A stretch of DNA of 64,000 nt from Phenylobacterium glaciei (GCF_016772415.1 NZ_JAGSGD010000001.1:3621501-3685500), one strand, 5' to 3'. Positions 25,185 through 34,020 are shown, counted from the stretch's first letter. Notes: a model not told the origin generated them from the letters alone. Numbers and translations: made by a program.

Positions 25185-26131
25185 TCAAGCTGGGCTTCGT
25201 CTACATTCTCGCCGGCCTGGTCTTCGCCGCCTTCGCGGTGCTCAGCGGCCGGGACGCCACCAACCCTAAGCGCTGGATGAACACCGGCTTCTGGGGCCTG
25301 TTCGCGGTCAGCTTCCTGGCCGGCGACTGGCTGGGGGATCTGGGCAACGGGGTCCTGGTGCTGTGCATGGCCCTGATCTCCGGCCTCGGCGGCCTGGGCC
25401 GCGGCGAGCCCGACGGCTCGCCAGGGGCCCGCAAGCTCTCGGCGGAAAAGTGGGGGAACAGGCTGTTCATCCCGGCCCTGGTGATCCCTGCCACCGTATT
25501 GATCGGGACCCTGGCATTGCAGCACATCTCCGTCGGCGGAACGCCGCTGTTCCAGGCCAAGCAGGCGACCCTGATCTCGCTCGCACTCGGCGCGGTGCTG
25601 GCGGTGATCACGGCGCTCGTTTTGCTGCGTCAACCGGTGATCAGCCCCCTGCAGGAGGGCCGCCGGCTGATGGACACCGTCGGCTGGGCGGGCCTGTTGC
25701 CGCAGATGTTAGCGGCCCTGGGCGCGGTCTTCGCGCTCGCCGGGGTAGGCAAGGTGGTGGGCGACCTGGTGACCACTGCGATTCCCATGGACGGACATCT
25801 GGCGGCGGTGGCCGTCTACTGCCTGGGCATGGCGCTGTTCACCATCATCATGGGCAACGCGTTTGCGGCCTTCCCGGTGATGACGGCGGGAGTGGGCCTG
25901 CCGTTCCTGATTGTGAGGTTCGGCGGCGATCCGGCGGTGGTCTGCGCCATCGGCATGCTGTCGGGGTTCTGCGGCACCCTGATGACGCCCCTGGCCGCCA
26001 ACTTCAACATCGTGCCGGCCGCCCTGCTGGAGCTGAAGGATCGCCACGCGGTGATCGCCGCCCAGATCCCCACGGCCGCCCCCCTGCTGCTCGCCAACAT
26101 GGTGCTGATGTATGTCCTCGCCTTCCGCTGA
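25181..26131 (+). CDS. DUF979 family membrane protein
   Basis: The 316-residue protein has about nine or ten TM helices. ISGLGGLGRGEPDGSPG and the C-terminal GNAFAAFPVMTAGVGLPFLIVRFGGDPAVVCAIGMLSGFCGTLMTPLAANFN are characteristic of DUF979. The GxCGTLMTP-like motif in a broken helix resembles substrate sites of ion-transporter superfamily permeases. It starts with GTG at 25181 inside the stop of the DUF969 gene and overlaps DUF2891 by 20 bases. The three genes are clearly one operon. The pair probably makes a two-part transporter. Confidence 0.87.
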   Translation: MIKLGFVYILAGLVFAAFAVLSGRDATNPKRWMNTGFWGLFAVSFLAGDWLGDLGNGVLVLCMALISGLGGLGRGEPDGSPGARKLSAEKWGNRLFIPALVIPATVLIGTLALQHISVGGTPLFQAKQATLISLALGAVLAVITALVLLRQPVISPLQEGRRLMDTVGWAGLLPQMLAALGAVFALAGVGKVVGDLVTTAIPMDGHLAAVAVYCLGMALFTIIMGNAFAAFPVMTAGVGLPFLIVRFGGDPAVVCAIGMLSGFCGTLMTPLAANFNIVPAALLELKDRHAVIAAQIPTAAPLLLANMVLMYVLAFR

Positions 26132-27122
26132 CCTGACGCCCGAGATCGCCTCGCGCTTCGCCCGCATCGCCCTGGGCCACGTCGCTCGCGAATATCCCAA
26201 CAAGATGGACCACGTCCTGGACGGTCCTGGCGACGTGGTGGGTCCCCGCGACCTGCACCCGATCTTCTACGGCAGCTTCGACTGGCACTCCTGCGTCCAC
26301 GGCTACTGGACGCTCGCCACCGTACGCCGCCTGCACCCGGAAATCCCCGAGGCCGCCGCCATCGACGACCTGTTCGCAGGCGCCTTCACCCCAGGGAGTG
26401 TCGAGACCGAGCGGGCCTATCTCGACCGCCCGTCCAGCCGGGGCTTCGAGCGCCCCTACGGCTGGGCCTGGCTCTTGATGCTGCAGGCCGAGCTGATGCG
26501 CCACGACGACCAGGTCTGGGCGCGGCGCCTGGCCCCGCTGGCGCAGGCCTTCGCCGAGCGGCTCCGCACCTACCTGCCCAAGGCCACCTATCCCGTGCGG
26601 ACGGGCGTCCATAACTCGACGGCCTTCGCCCTGGCGCTCGCCGCCGACTACGCCAAGGGGACGGAGGACGCCGCCCTCGAAACCTTGCTCCGGGACAGGG
26701 CGCGCGCCTGGTATGGCGCCGACCGCAACGCCGCGGCCTGGGAGCCCTCGGGCGACGACTTCCTGTCTCCGACCCTGATGGAGGCAGAGGCCATGCGGCG
26801 GTTGCTTCCCGTCGAAGAGTTCCGGGCCTGGTTCGCGGAGTTCCTGCCGGACGCCGCCAAGGGCTTGCCCGCCAGCCTGTTCAGCCCCGCCACGGTCAGC
26901 GACCGCAGCGACGGCAAGATCGCCCACCTGGATGGCCTGAACCTCAGCCGCGCCTGGTGCTGGCGAGCGATCTCCGAAAGCCTCGATCCCGACGATCATC
27001 TGCGCGCCGTGGCGCACGACGCCGCCAACCGCCATCTGGCGGTCAGCCTGCCGCACGTGGCCGGCGACTATATGGGGGAGCACTGGCTGGCGAGCTTCGC
27101 CCTGTTGGCCCTGACCGCCTAG
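26112..27122 (+). CDS. DUF2891 family protein
   Basis: The 336-residue soluble protein matches DUF2891. Its helical repeats, DLHPIFYGSFDWHSCVHGYW at about 48-67, ERPYGWAWLLMLQAEL and FLSPTLMEAEAM suggest an alpha/alpha toroid resembling those of six-hairpin glycosidases or terpene-cyclase-like folds. It has no signal peptide. The start lies inside the DUF979 gene. A catalytic or binding role for a compound moved by DUF969/DUF979 is the simplest idea, but nothing in the sequence names the substrate. The alternative start is not obvious. A 201-base gap follows before the next kinase gene. Confidence 0.85.
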   Translation: MSSPSADLTPEIASRFARIALGHVAREYPNKMDHVLDGPGDVVGPRDLHPIFYGSFDWHSCVHGYWTLATVRRLHPEIPEAAAIDDLFAGAFTPGSVETERAYLDRPSSRGFERPYGWAWLLMLQAELMRHDDQVWARRLAPLAQAFAERLRTYLPKATYPVRTGVHNSTAFALALAADYAKGTEDAALETLLRDRARAWYGADRNAAAWEPSGDDFLSPTLMEAEAMRRLLPVEEFRAWFAEFLPDAAKGLPASLFSPATVSDRSDGKIAHLDGLNLSRAWCWRAISESLDPDDHLRAVAHDAANRHLAVSLPHVAGDYMGEHWLASFALLALTA

Positions 27123-27323
27123 AGCCTGATTCACGCTTTGGCCGCGCGTTCGGCGAGGGTCGACCCGCACCTGAGTCCGATCTCGCCGCTAAGTCTTGCG
27201 ACCGACACACAAAACGAGTTCACGACAGTCGATCGCATTGCGCGTACACCCTGAGCGTTGGCTCGCTTTCGCGGCCGAACGTAGAGAATCCTGGCGCCCG
27301 GGATCGGACCTGTTTCCTCGCCC

Positions 27324-28394
27324 ATGCCGACGTCTCTTCAGGGAATCGAAGACACACAGACGCTCGCCCAAGCGATCGTCGATACGATCCATGAGCCCTT
27401 GCTGGTTCTGGACGCGGAGTTCCGCGTGCTCGCGGCCAGCCGGTCCTTCTACGAAACCTTCCAGGTCGATCCCGAGCACACCATGGGCCGGACGCTCTAT
27501 TCCCTCGGCGACGGCCAATGGAACATTCCGGCCCTGCGGCTGCTGCTGGAGACCATCATCCCCGAGCGTACGGCGATGGACGGCTTCGAGGTGGAGCACG
27601 ACTTCCCGGGCCTGGGCCAACGCACCATGCTGCTCAACGCCCGCAAGGTGATCTACGAGCGCAGCACCAACACCACCATCCTGCTGGCCTTCACCGACAT
27701 CACCGCCCGGCGGCTGATCGAGCGGGAGAAACAGGAGCTGCTTGAGCATACCAAGGAGCTTCTGGCCCTACAGCAGACCCTGCTGCAGGAGATGCAGCAC
27801 CGGGTCGCCAACAGCCTGCAGATCATCGCCAGCATCCTGATGCTGAAGGCCCGCGCCGTGGGCTCCGAGGAAACCCGTCAGCACCTGCGCGACGCCCACC
27901 AGCGGGTGATGTCGGTGGCCGAGGTTCAGGCCCACCTCCACGCCTCGGGCGGGGTCGACAAGATCGAAGTGCGAGGCTACCTCACCAAGCTCTGCGGCGG
28001 CCTGGCCAAGTCGATGATCGGCGAGGACCATCCGATCGCCCTGGAGGTGGTCGCCGACGACGGCGAGATCGGCTCAGACAAGGCCGTCAGCATCGGCCTG
28101 ATCGTCACCGAGCTGATGATCAATGCCGTGAGGTACGCCTTCCCCACCGCCAAGCCCGACGCCCGGGTGCTGGTGACCTACAAGAGCGCCGGCGACGGCT
28201 GGACCCTGACGGTCGCCGACAATGGTGTCGGCAAGACGCCAGATCTGGCGCCCGGCAAGCAGGGCGGTCTCGGCACGGTGATCGTCGAAGCCCTGGTCAA
28301 GCAGCTCGGCGCGAAGATGAAGGTTCAGTCCGACGGAGGGGTGAGCGTCTCCATCACACGCGCGGCCGCCGCCCTGCTCCCTCAGGCCGCCTGA
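27324..28394 (+). CDS. PAS domain / HisKA_2 sensor histidine kinase
   Basis: The 356-residue soluble kinase has an N-terminal PAS-like domain (about 15-130) and a HisKA_2/HWE-like core: LQEMQHRVANSLQIIASIL with phospho-acceptor His159, then HATPase N-box ELMINAVRYAFP and GxG segments DNGVGKT and GGLGTVIVEAL. Kinases of this class in alphaproteobacteria feed the PhyR-EcfG general stress pathway or receiver-only proteins. No phyR or ecfG gene is in the window, so the partner is unknown. It is monocistronic; the 200 bases upstream carry no clear sigma-factor site I would stand behind. Confidence 0.87.
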   Translation: MPTSLQGIEDTQTLAQAIVDTIHEPLLVLDAEFRVLAASRSFYETFQVDPEHTMGRTLYSLGDGQWNIPALRLLLETIIPERTAMDGFEVEHDFPGLGQRTMLLNARKVIYERSTNTTILLAFTDITARRLIEREKQELLEHTKELLALQQTLLQEMQHRVANSLQIIASILMLKARAVGSEETRQHLRDAHQRVMSVAEVQAHLHASGGVDKIEVRGYLTKLCGGLAKSMIGEDHPIALEVVADDGEIGSDKAVSIGLIVTELMINAVRYAFPTAKPDARVLVTYKSAGDGWTLTVADNGVGKTPDLAPGKQGGLGTVIVEALVKQLGAKMKVQSDGGVSVSITRAAAALLPQAA

Positions 28395-28416
28395 CGCCCT
28401 ACGTCCGCCGAGCGTC

Positions 28417-28491
28417 TTAGGCCTTGTTGGGGCACATGACGAAGCCCAGGGCCTCGACGGCGGCGTCGATCTTGGCCCCGCCGCCGACGCT
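28417..28491 (-). pseudogene. C-terminal remnant of an unidentified gene
   Basis: Read on the minus strand, the last ~24 codons (…AKIDAAVEALGFVMCPNKA then TAA) look protein-like, but no start or body exists. It overlaps the oppositely oriented CoA-transferase remnant. The parent family is not recognised. Confidence 0.35.
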
Positions 28492-28576
28492 TGGCCAGCA
28501 CACCGACGAGATTCTGGCGGGCCTCGGCTACGACTCGGCGCGAATCTCCGCCCTCAAAGCCGGCGGCGCGGTCTAG
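28478..28576 (+). pseudogene. C-terminal remnant of a CaiB/BaiF-type CoA-transferase
   Basis: About 32 codons ending in TAG read PPP-TLGQHTDEILAGLGYD-SARI-SALKAGGAV. This is the usual C-terminus of family III CoA-transferases (LGQHTDEVL.ELGY..). No start codon or catalytic domain lies upstream; the region before it belongs to a convergent remnant. The fragment therefore appears to be the residue of a deletion or rearrangement. Confidence 0.5.
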
Positions 28577-28584
28577 CGCGCAGC

Positions 28585-28613
28585 AAAACGCCGCCCGCAT
28601 GACACGGGCGGCG
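28585..28613 (-). terminator. Rho-independent terminator of the RidA gene
   Basis: A 9-base perfect stem CGCCGCCCG/CGGGCGGCG (28589-28597 with 28605-28613) has a 7-base loop. On the minus strand it is followed at once by TTTT (28588-28585), 20 bases past the RidA stop. On the plus strand a TTTTT run lies a few bases beyond, so it may work both ways. Confidence 0.65.
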
Positions 28614-28632
28614 CTGCGTTTTTGTTAGGCGC

Positions 28633-29130
28633 CTACTTCTTCTTGGCGGCCTGGACCTCGATCTCGGCCAGCATGCCCGGCGCCACCAGGGCAGCGACCT
28701 GCATGGTCACGCGGGCCACCTTGTTGGGCTGATCGGGCGACCCGAAGAACTGGGTGTAGCCCTCCATCATGCCGGCGAAGTCCATCTTGCCGCCCTTGGC
28801 CGGGTCGCCGACCAGGTAGACCCGCATCATCACCACGTCGCCCATGGTGTAGCCCTGGGTTTTCAGGACCGCGTCGATCTTCTTCATGATGCCGATGGTC
28901 TGGGTCTTGGTGTCGCCGAACTCCACGGGGGTCCCAGCGGGCGCGCCGGCGTTCAGCGGCGGCGGGGTCTGGCCGCTCACATAGAAGATGTCGTAGCCGG
29001 CCGGCACGACCGCGCCCTGCAGGATGGCGGCGGTGGGCGGTCCCACGCGCACGATGGCGTCGGCGGCGGAGGCGGGCACGGCGGCGGCGGCCAGCACAGG
29101 CAGGAGGGCGGCCAGGATCAGTCTGCGCAT
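28633..29130 (-). CDS. RidA-family protein with signal peptide
   Basis: The 165-residue protein begins with a signal peptide (hydrophobic 4-20, A-S-A cleavage at about residue 22) and continues as a YjgF/YER057c/UK114 (RidA) fold: DIFYVSGQTPP, then GDVVMMRVYLVGD and VARVTMQVAALVAPGMLAEIEVQA. Cytosolic RidA deaminates reactive enamines/imines. Exported versions are less well understood and often lack the catalytic Arg; here an Arg is kept in VARVTMQ. The C-terminus is Lys-rich. It is transcribed alone with a terminator just downstream. Confidence 0.82.
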   Translation of the reverse strand: MRRLILAALLPVLAAAAVPASAADAIVRVGPPTAAILQGAVVPAGYDIFYVSGQTPPPLNAGAPAGTPVEFGDTKTQTIGIMKKIDAVLKTQGYTMGDVVMMRVYLVGDPAKGGKMDFAGMMEGYTQFFGSPDQPNKVARVTMQVAALVAPGMLAEIEVQAAKKK

Positions 29131-29854
29131 CGGGGGTCTTCCTTCATGTGGGCGCCGGCGGTCGGCGGGTCGTCGCCACCTTGGGTCAGGCGGGCGGTGA
29201 TGTTCAAGCCATGCCGTTGTTCCCGCCGCGCGCTCCGATCACGCCGCAGGCCCCATATCGCCCGAAAAATGTCCTGGTTGATTAAATGACAAGCATGTGA
29301 CGCACAGTTAATCCTCAGTTATCGTTGAATGGGCGTGAGTCCATCAAGGTCTTCGAAGACTCCATGGCCGGAAAAATGGCGAAGGCGTCCGATGTGATGC
29401 CCGATTATCGCGCATTTCCTGCGCCTAACATCGCAACCTGGTCGACATTGCGGCGAGTTCGGCGCGCCGCGTTGACACTAAAAAGGATTCATGTGGACCT
29501 CTTACTGTCGGATTAATCCTCCCGAAGAAGTCGTGGGGGCTAAGTTTGGCGTAGTGAAAAATAAGAACACCAACCAGGAAACGATCAGCCGGGCGATCTC
29601 AATTTCTGCGTGAGTTCATCGGTATGAGTGTCAAAAATACAGCTTATCACTCTGATGCGACCGTTATGGTCGGGCGTCTCGCGGCCTTCTACGCGGATAT
29701 TGAGTAAACCAATCCAACAATTCTGGGCGAATACCGGAGACTAAGGGCCAAAGCCCAGCTCTGGAGCGTCTGTCACATCCCGCCGCCTGTGCACAGAGGC
29801 GCGTGGGGAACCTTGCGGCCGATCTGGCCGCGACTGATGAGGGGGCCTCTCAAG
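29131..29854. other. Long intergenic leader of the TonB receptor, AT-richer
   Basis: These 724 bases hold no gene I can support. About 29270-29760 is clearly richer in A+T than the rest of the window. It contains a TTGACA (29472-29477) without a convincing -10 partner. A 63-codon open frame with a TTG start (29325-29516) shows neither the local codon bias nor a ribosome site. The RidA and receptor promoters must lie here, and the receptor may have a long untranslated leader. Confidence 0.5.
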
Positions 29855-32365
29855 ATGAAAACCACGACCCGCAACGCATGGCTGGCGAGCGTCTCGCTCG
29901 CCTCCGTCCTGATCGCAGGGGCCGCTTCGGCCCAGACCCTGGCCGCCGGGACGGCCGAGGTCGATGAAGTCATCGTCACCGGCACGCGCCAAACCGGGCT
30001 GAAGGTCGAAGACAGCGCCGCGCCGGTCCAGGTGGTCGACACCGCCGCCCTGACGCGCACCGGCCAGACCGACCTGCGCGTCGGCCTCGCCAACCTGGTC
30101 CCGTCCTTCAACGCCCAGGCCTTCGGCGGCGACACCGCCAACCTGACCCTCTCGGCCCGCCTTCGCGGCCTGTCGCCCAACCACGCCCTGGTGCTGATCA
30201 ACGGCAAGCGCCGCCACACCACAGCCAACTTCGCCGTTCTGTCGGGCGCCTATCAGGGCGCGGCGGCCACCGACCTCAGCTTCATTCCCATGGCCTCCAT
30301 CGGCCGGATCGAAGTCCTGACCGACGGCGCGGCGGCCCAGTACGGCACCGACGCCATCGCGGGCGTCATCAACGTCATCCTGAAGAAGGCCAACGAGGGC
30401 GGCTCCATCTCCGCCACCGGCGGCGAGTACATGGACGAGGGCGGCAAGACCGCCGCGCTCTCGATGAACATCGGCACGGCCCCGACCGAGAACAGCTACC
30501 TGAACCTGACGGCCGAGACCAAGTACCACGGCTTCAGCAACCGCGGCATCGGCGACCAACGCGTCAGCAATCCCGCCAGCCCCTCCTATTCGGCGACCAA
30601 CTTCGCCTACGAAAGCACCCTGCCCGGCTTCCCCAACTTCAACCTGATCTCGGGCGACGCAGAATATCGGCTGAGCAACCTCGGCTACAATGCCGGCGTC
30701 GACATCACCGACGACCTTCAGGTCTATTCCTTCGGCTCCTACGGCCACAAGGACGCCTCGGCCTACGAAAACTATCGCCGCTACAACCGCGTGCAGGGGG
30801 TGCAGGGCGCGGCCGATCGGCCCTTCCCGCGGGGCTTCAGCCCGCGCGAGCGCATTATCGAGGACGACTATGCCGGCACGCTGGGCATTTCGGGCGTGCT
30901 CGGCGGCTGGAACTTCGACCTCAGCTCCACCTACGGGGTCGATGACATCGAGGTTCGGGTCGAAGATGCAGCCAACGCCAGTCTCTATCGCGACACCTCG
31001 ACCCTGACCGCCAAAGGTTTCACCCCCACCTCGTTCCACGCCGGGTCCTGGTCCACCACCCAGCTGACCAACAATCTCGACCTCTCCAAGGAGTTCGATG
31101 TCGGCATGGCGACGCCACTGGCCGCGGCCTTCGGCTTCGAAAACCGTCACGAAACCTACGAGATCGGCGCCGGCGACGCCGCCTCGCGCTACAAGGAAGG
31201 CTCGCAGTCCTATCCGGGCTTCGCCCTGACTGACGCCGGCAAGCACAGCCGCGACAGCTGGGCGATCTATGCCGACCTGGCGGTCTCGCCCATCGAGGCC
31301 CTGCAGGTCGACGCCGCCATCCGCTACGAGCACTTCAGCGATTTCGGTGAAACCACCGTCGCCAAGCTGACCGGCCGCTACGACTTCAACGACGCTATCG
31401 CCGTCCGCGGCACGGCCAGCACCGGCTTCCGCGCTCCGACCCTGGCGGAGAGCTACTATTCGGCCACCAACGTGTCGCCGACCTCGGCCTTCGTGCAGCT
31501 GGCGCCCAACTCGCCCGCCGCCCGTCTGCTGGGCATCGACACGCTGAAGCCTGAAAAATCCACCAACTATAGCGTCGGCATCGTGGCCCACCCGATCCCG
31601 GCCATGACCCTGACCCTCGACGCGTACCAGATCGAACTGAAGGACCGGATCTTCGGCTCCAGCTCGCTCTACGGCACCCGCAACGGCGTCCTGGCCTCGC
31701 CCCAGGTGCTGGCGGCGATCCTCGCCAACGGCAACGTGCTTGACCCCACCGTCACCACCACCGGGATCAACATCTTCTCCAACGGCCTCGATACCCGCTC
31801 GCGCGGCGTCGATATGGTGATCTCCTATCCCACCGACCTGGGCGACTACGGCCGGATCGACTGGAGCCTGAGCGGCAATTACAACACCACCAAGGTCACC
31901 AAGGTGAAGGCGCCGCCGGCGGCTCTCACCACCCCCAGCGTTCCCTACCCCGCCGGCCAGACTCTGTTCGCCGGCAACGCCAAGACCCTGCTGGAAACCG
32001 CCTCGCCGAAGTACAAAATCGGCCTCAACGGGCTCTACACCTTCGGCGATCTGACGGTGAACCTGACCGAGACCGTCTACGGCAAGTCCTCTTCCCTGGC
32101 AGACCCCGGTTCTGGCCCGCTGCAGAACACCAGCATCGGCACCACGGCGATCACCGACCTGGAAGTCTCCTACAAGTTCGTCGACGCCGTCACCGTCTCG
32201 ATCGGCGCCAACAATCTGTTCAACAAGTACCCGGACAAGCTGTCGGCCGCCTTCCAGGCCGCCTGCGTCGCCTCCGGGGCCGGATGCGTGGGGGTCTATC
32301 CCAGCTACTCGCCCTTCGGCATCAACGGCGGCTACTACTACGGCCGCGTGACCTACACCTTCTAA
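29855..32365 (+). CDS. TonB-dependent outer-membrane receptor
   Basis: The 836-residue protein has a signal peptide (1-26, cleavage ASA|Q), a TonB box VDEVIVTGTR at about 36-45, a plug domain with LVLINGKRRH and IEVLTDGAAAQYGTDAIAGVINVI, and a C-terminal 22-strand barrel ending in Phe (RVTYTF), with the late YEVSYKF.ANNLFNKYPD pattern. The start is ATG 29855 with GAGGGGG upstream; an upstream in-frame ATG at 29789 would bury the signal peptide. Substrate is unknown: no siderophore, sugar or vitamin gene is adjacent. A strong terminator follows. Confidence 0.9.
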   Translation: MKTTTRNAWLASVSLASVLIAGAASAQTLAAGTAEVDEVIVTGTRQTGLKVEDSAAPVQVVDTAALTRTGQTDLRVGLANLVPSFNAQAFGGDTANLTLSARLRGLSPNHALVLINGKRRHTTANFAVLSGAYQGAAATDLSFIPMASIGRIEVLTDGAAAQYGTDAIAGVINVILKKANEGGSISATGGEYMDEGGKTAALSMNIGTAPTENSYLNLTAETKYHGFSNRGIGDQRVSNPASPSYSATNFAYESTLPGFPNFNLISGDAEYRLSNLGYNAGVDITDDLQVYSFGSYGHKDASAYENYRRYNRVQGVQGAADRPFPRGFSPRERIIEDDYAGTLGISGVLGGWNFDLSSTYGVDDIEVRVEDAANASLYRDTSTLTAKGFTPTSFHAGSWSTTQLTNNLDLSKEFDVGMATPLAAAFGFENRHETYEIGAGDAASRYKEGSQSYPGFALTDAGKHSRDSWAIYADLAVSPIEALQVDAAIRYEHFSDFGETTVAKLTGRYDFNDAIAVRGTASTGFRAPTLAESYYSATNVSPTSAFVQLAPNSPAARLLGIDTLKPEKSTNYSVGIVAHPIPAMTLTLDAYQIELKDRIFGSSSLYGTRNGVLASPQVLAAILANGNVLDPTVTTTGINIFSNGLDTRSRGVDMVISYPTDLGDYGRIDWSLSGNYNTTKVTKVKAPPAALTTPSVPYPAGQTLFAGNAKTLLETASPKYKIGLNGLYTFGDLTVNLTETVYGKSSSLADPGSGPLQNTSIGTTAITDLEVSYKFVDAVTVSIGANNLFNKYPDKLSAAFQAACVASGAGCVGVYPSYSPFGINGGYYYGRVTYTF

Positions 32366-32387
32366 CCGAGGGTTCAGGAGAGCGTGG

Positions 32388-32416
32388 AAGGGCGGCCGTC
32401 ACGGGCCGCCCTTTTT
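32388..32416 (+). terminator. Rho-independent terminator of the TonB receptor gene
   Basis: An 8-base GC stem GGGCGGCC/GGCCGCCC (32390-32397 with 32404-32411) with a 6-base loop is followed directly by TTTTT, 24 bases after the stop codon. Confidence 0.8.
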
Positions 32417-32435
32417 CGTGGGCGATCTTCGCCGA

Positions 32436-33854
32436 TCAGGCGCGGGCCAACACCTTGCCCATGCGGATCAGCGGCACCTTGAATCCGCTGGAGGTGTCGG
32501 CCTCGAAGGGCTCGATGGTCTTGTAGCCGGTGGCGCGATAGAGCGGCTCGCCCGAGAGCGTCGCAGCCATCTCGCAGCGGCTGAAGCCCTCGGCGGAGGC
32601 TGCGGCCTCGCAGGTGTCCAGGATCAGCTTGCCCACCCCGCGGCGGGCGAAGTCGGGATGGGTGTACATGGCCCGGATGCGGGCCGGCTCCGTCGCCGGA
32701 TCCACCAGGGCGGCGTCACGTCCGGCGCTGTGGTCGCCCCCGAACAGGGTGGCGCGCCGGCTCCAGCCGCCGCAGCCGGCGATCTGGCCGTCGGCCTCCA
32801 CCACGAAATAGGTGCCGTCGGCGATCAGCTGGGTGTCCAGGCCCATGATCTCGAAGGAGGCGGCCACCCCCTCCGGCGGCAGATAGGCCGCCAGGTGGAT
32901 GCGGATCGCCTGCTCCATCAGGGCGCGCAGCGTCCCCACGTCGGCGGGCGTCGCGGGGCGGATGGCCAGCGCCCCGCGCGGCGCGGCCAGCACGGCGTGG
33001 GCGGCGTAGCGGCGGTTCAGCAGGGTCACCGCCACCCCATGTTCCAGCCGGTCCAGCATCCAGGCCGGCACGGTGACGGTGCGCTTGTCCGGCTGCCAGT
33101 CGAAGGCCTTGGCCTCGTGGGCGTCCCGCAGCAGCTTCAGCACATGGGCTCGCGACACCCCGTGGCGCCGGGCGAGGTCGGCGACCGAGACCGGCGCGGC
33201 CCCAGTCTCCGAGACCACCTGGGCGCCCACCAGGTCCGACAGGATCGCCAGCCCGGCGTCCCGCTGCGCGAACAGCAGCAGTTCAGGACCCAGGCCCGGA
33301 TGGGTCAGGGGCGGGTTGACGCTGGCGCTGGCCAGGGTGCGGCGGATCAAATGGAAGAAGTCGGCGCCGTCCATCAGCGGCAACACCGCGGCGGACGGGG
33401 GATCGACCAGGGCCAGCGCCAGCAGGCCATGGCGCAGATAATCCCGATACCAGCTGACATAGTCCTCGCTGAAGCCGTAGCGGACCGAGAGGCCCGAGGT
33501 CTTCGCGAGGGGAATGAGCGCGCCGCGCTGACGCATGAGGGCGAGATAGCTCTCCACCCGGCCGGCGCTGCAGGTGCCCGACTCCACGCACATCCGGGTC
33601 AGGCGGCCCGCGGTCAGGCCCTCCTCGGTGTCGTAGAGGCACATGGCCAGCGTCCCGATGGTCTGGCTGCCGCGATCCTTGAACAGACTCCTCAGCGGCC
33701 CAAGGTTCAGGGCCGGCTGAGCCGTGCGTTCCGCGGCCAGGAAGGCGGCCCTGAAATTGGGATGGGCCCGCATCGCCGCGATCTCTTCGAGGCTCAGCCG
33801 CGGCGGCCATCCGCCCAGGTCGAATGGGTCCTCGAAGATATTGCTGGTCGCCAT
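32436..33854 (-). CDS. Fusion: winged-helix regulator-like region + GNAT acetyltransferase
   Basis: The 472-residue protein has two parts. Residues 1-305 are helical with two winged-helix-like segments; VSVADLARRHGVSRAHVLKLLRDA at about 225-248 is a clear HTH. Residues 310-472 form a GNAT domain with LAIRPATPADVGTLRALM at its start, the acetyl-CoA loop THPDFARRGVGKLIL and ATGYKTIEPFE at its end. A regulator with its own acetyltransferase could modify itself, a target protein or a small effector. I chose ATG 33854 because the longer frame adds a basic leader. It is divergent from the autotransporter gene. Confidence 0.78.
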   Translation of the reverse strand: MATSNIFEDPFDLGGWPPRLSLEEIAAMRAHPNFRAAFLAAERTAQPALNLGPLRSLFKDRGSQTIGTLAMCLYDTEEGLTAGRLTRMCVESGTCSAGRVESYLALMRQRGALIPLAKTSGLSVRYGFSEDYVSWYRDYLRHGLLALALVDPPSAAVLPLMDGADFFHLIRRTLASASVNPPLTHPGLGPELLLFAQRDAGLAILSDLVGAQVVSETGAAPVSVADLARRHGVSRAHVLKLLRDAHEAKAFDWQPDKRTVTVPAWMLDRLEHGVAVTLLNRRYAAHAVLAAPRGALAIRPATPADVGTLRALMEQAIRIHLAAYLPPEGVAASFEIMGLDTQLIADGTYFVVEADGQIAGCGGWSRRATLFGGDHSAGRDAALVDPATEPARIRAMYTHPDFARRGVGKLILDTCEAAASAEGFSRCEMAATLSGEPLYRATGYKTIEPFEADTSSGFKVPLIRMGKVLARA

Positions 33855-34020
33855 CCCCGCCCTCTCAACTCGCCTATGACGCGAAGCTCCACAACGCCAG
33901 CGAGCGAATCCCTTCCCAAAATTCGCCAATTGTCCGCAGCGAAGCCAAGCTGTTGAGTAACACGGTTAGATGTACCCGTCTTGGGGACTCCCCTTGGATG
34001 GCGTGTCGGGGATTTGCTTC

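Noticed and set aside
27120..27145. AGAGCCTGATTCACGC after the DUF2891 stop, resembling one arm of another intergenic palindrome
   Set aside because: The matching arm is not present in the following 200 bases, so a full element cannot be shown here.
29276..29295. TTGAT-TAAA-TGACA resembling an FNR/Anr box
   Set aside because: The second half-site does not match ATCAA, and a single imperfect box is not enough.
29325..29516. 63-codon frame with TTG start in the AT-richer leader
   Set aside because: No ribosome site, no family resemblance and codon use unlike the neighbours.
29551..29615. Possible 19-residue leader peptide (GTG start) before the TonB receptor
   Set aside because: No ribosome site upstream and no attenuator-like hairpin could be drawn; too short to support.
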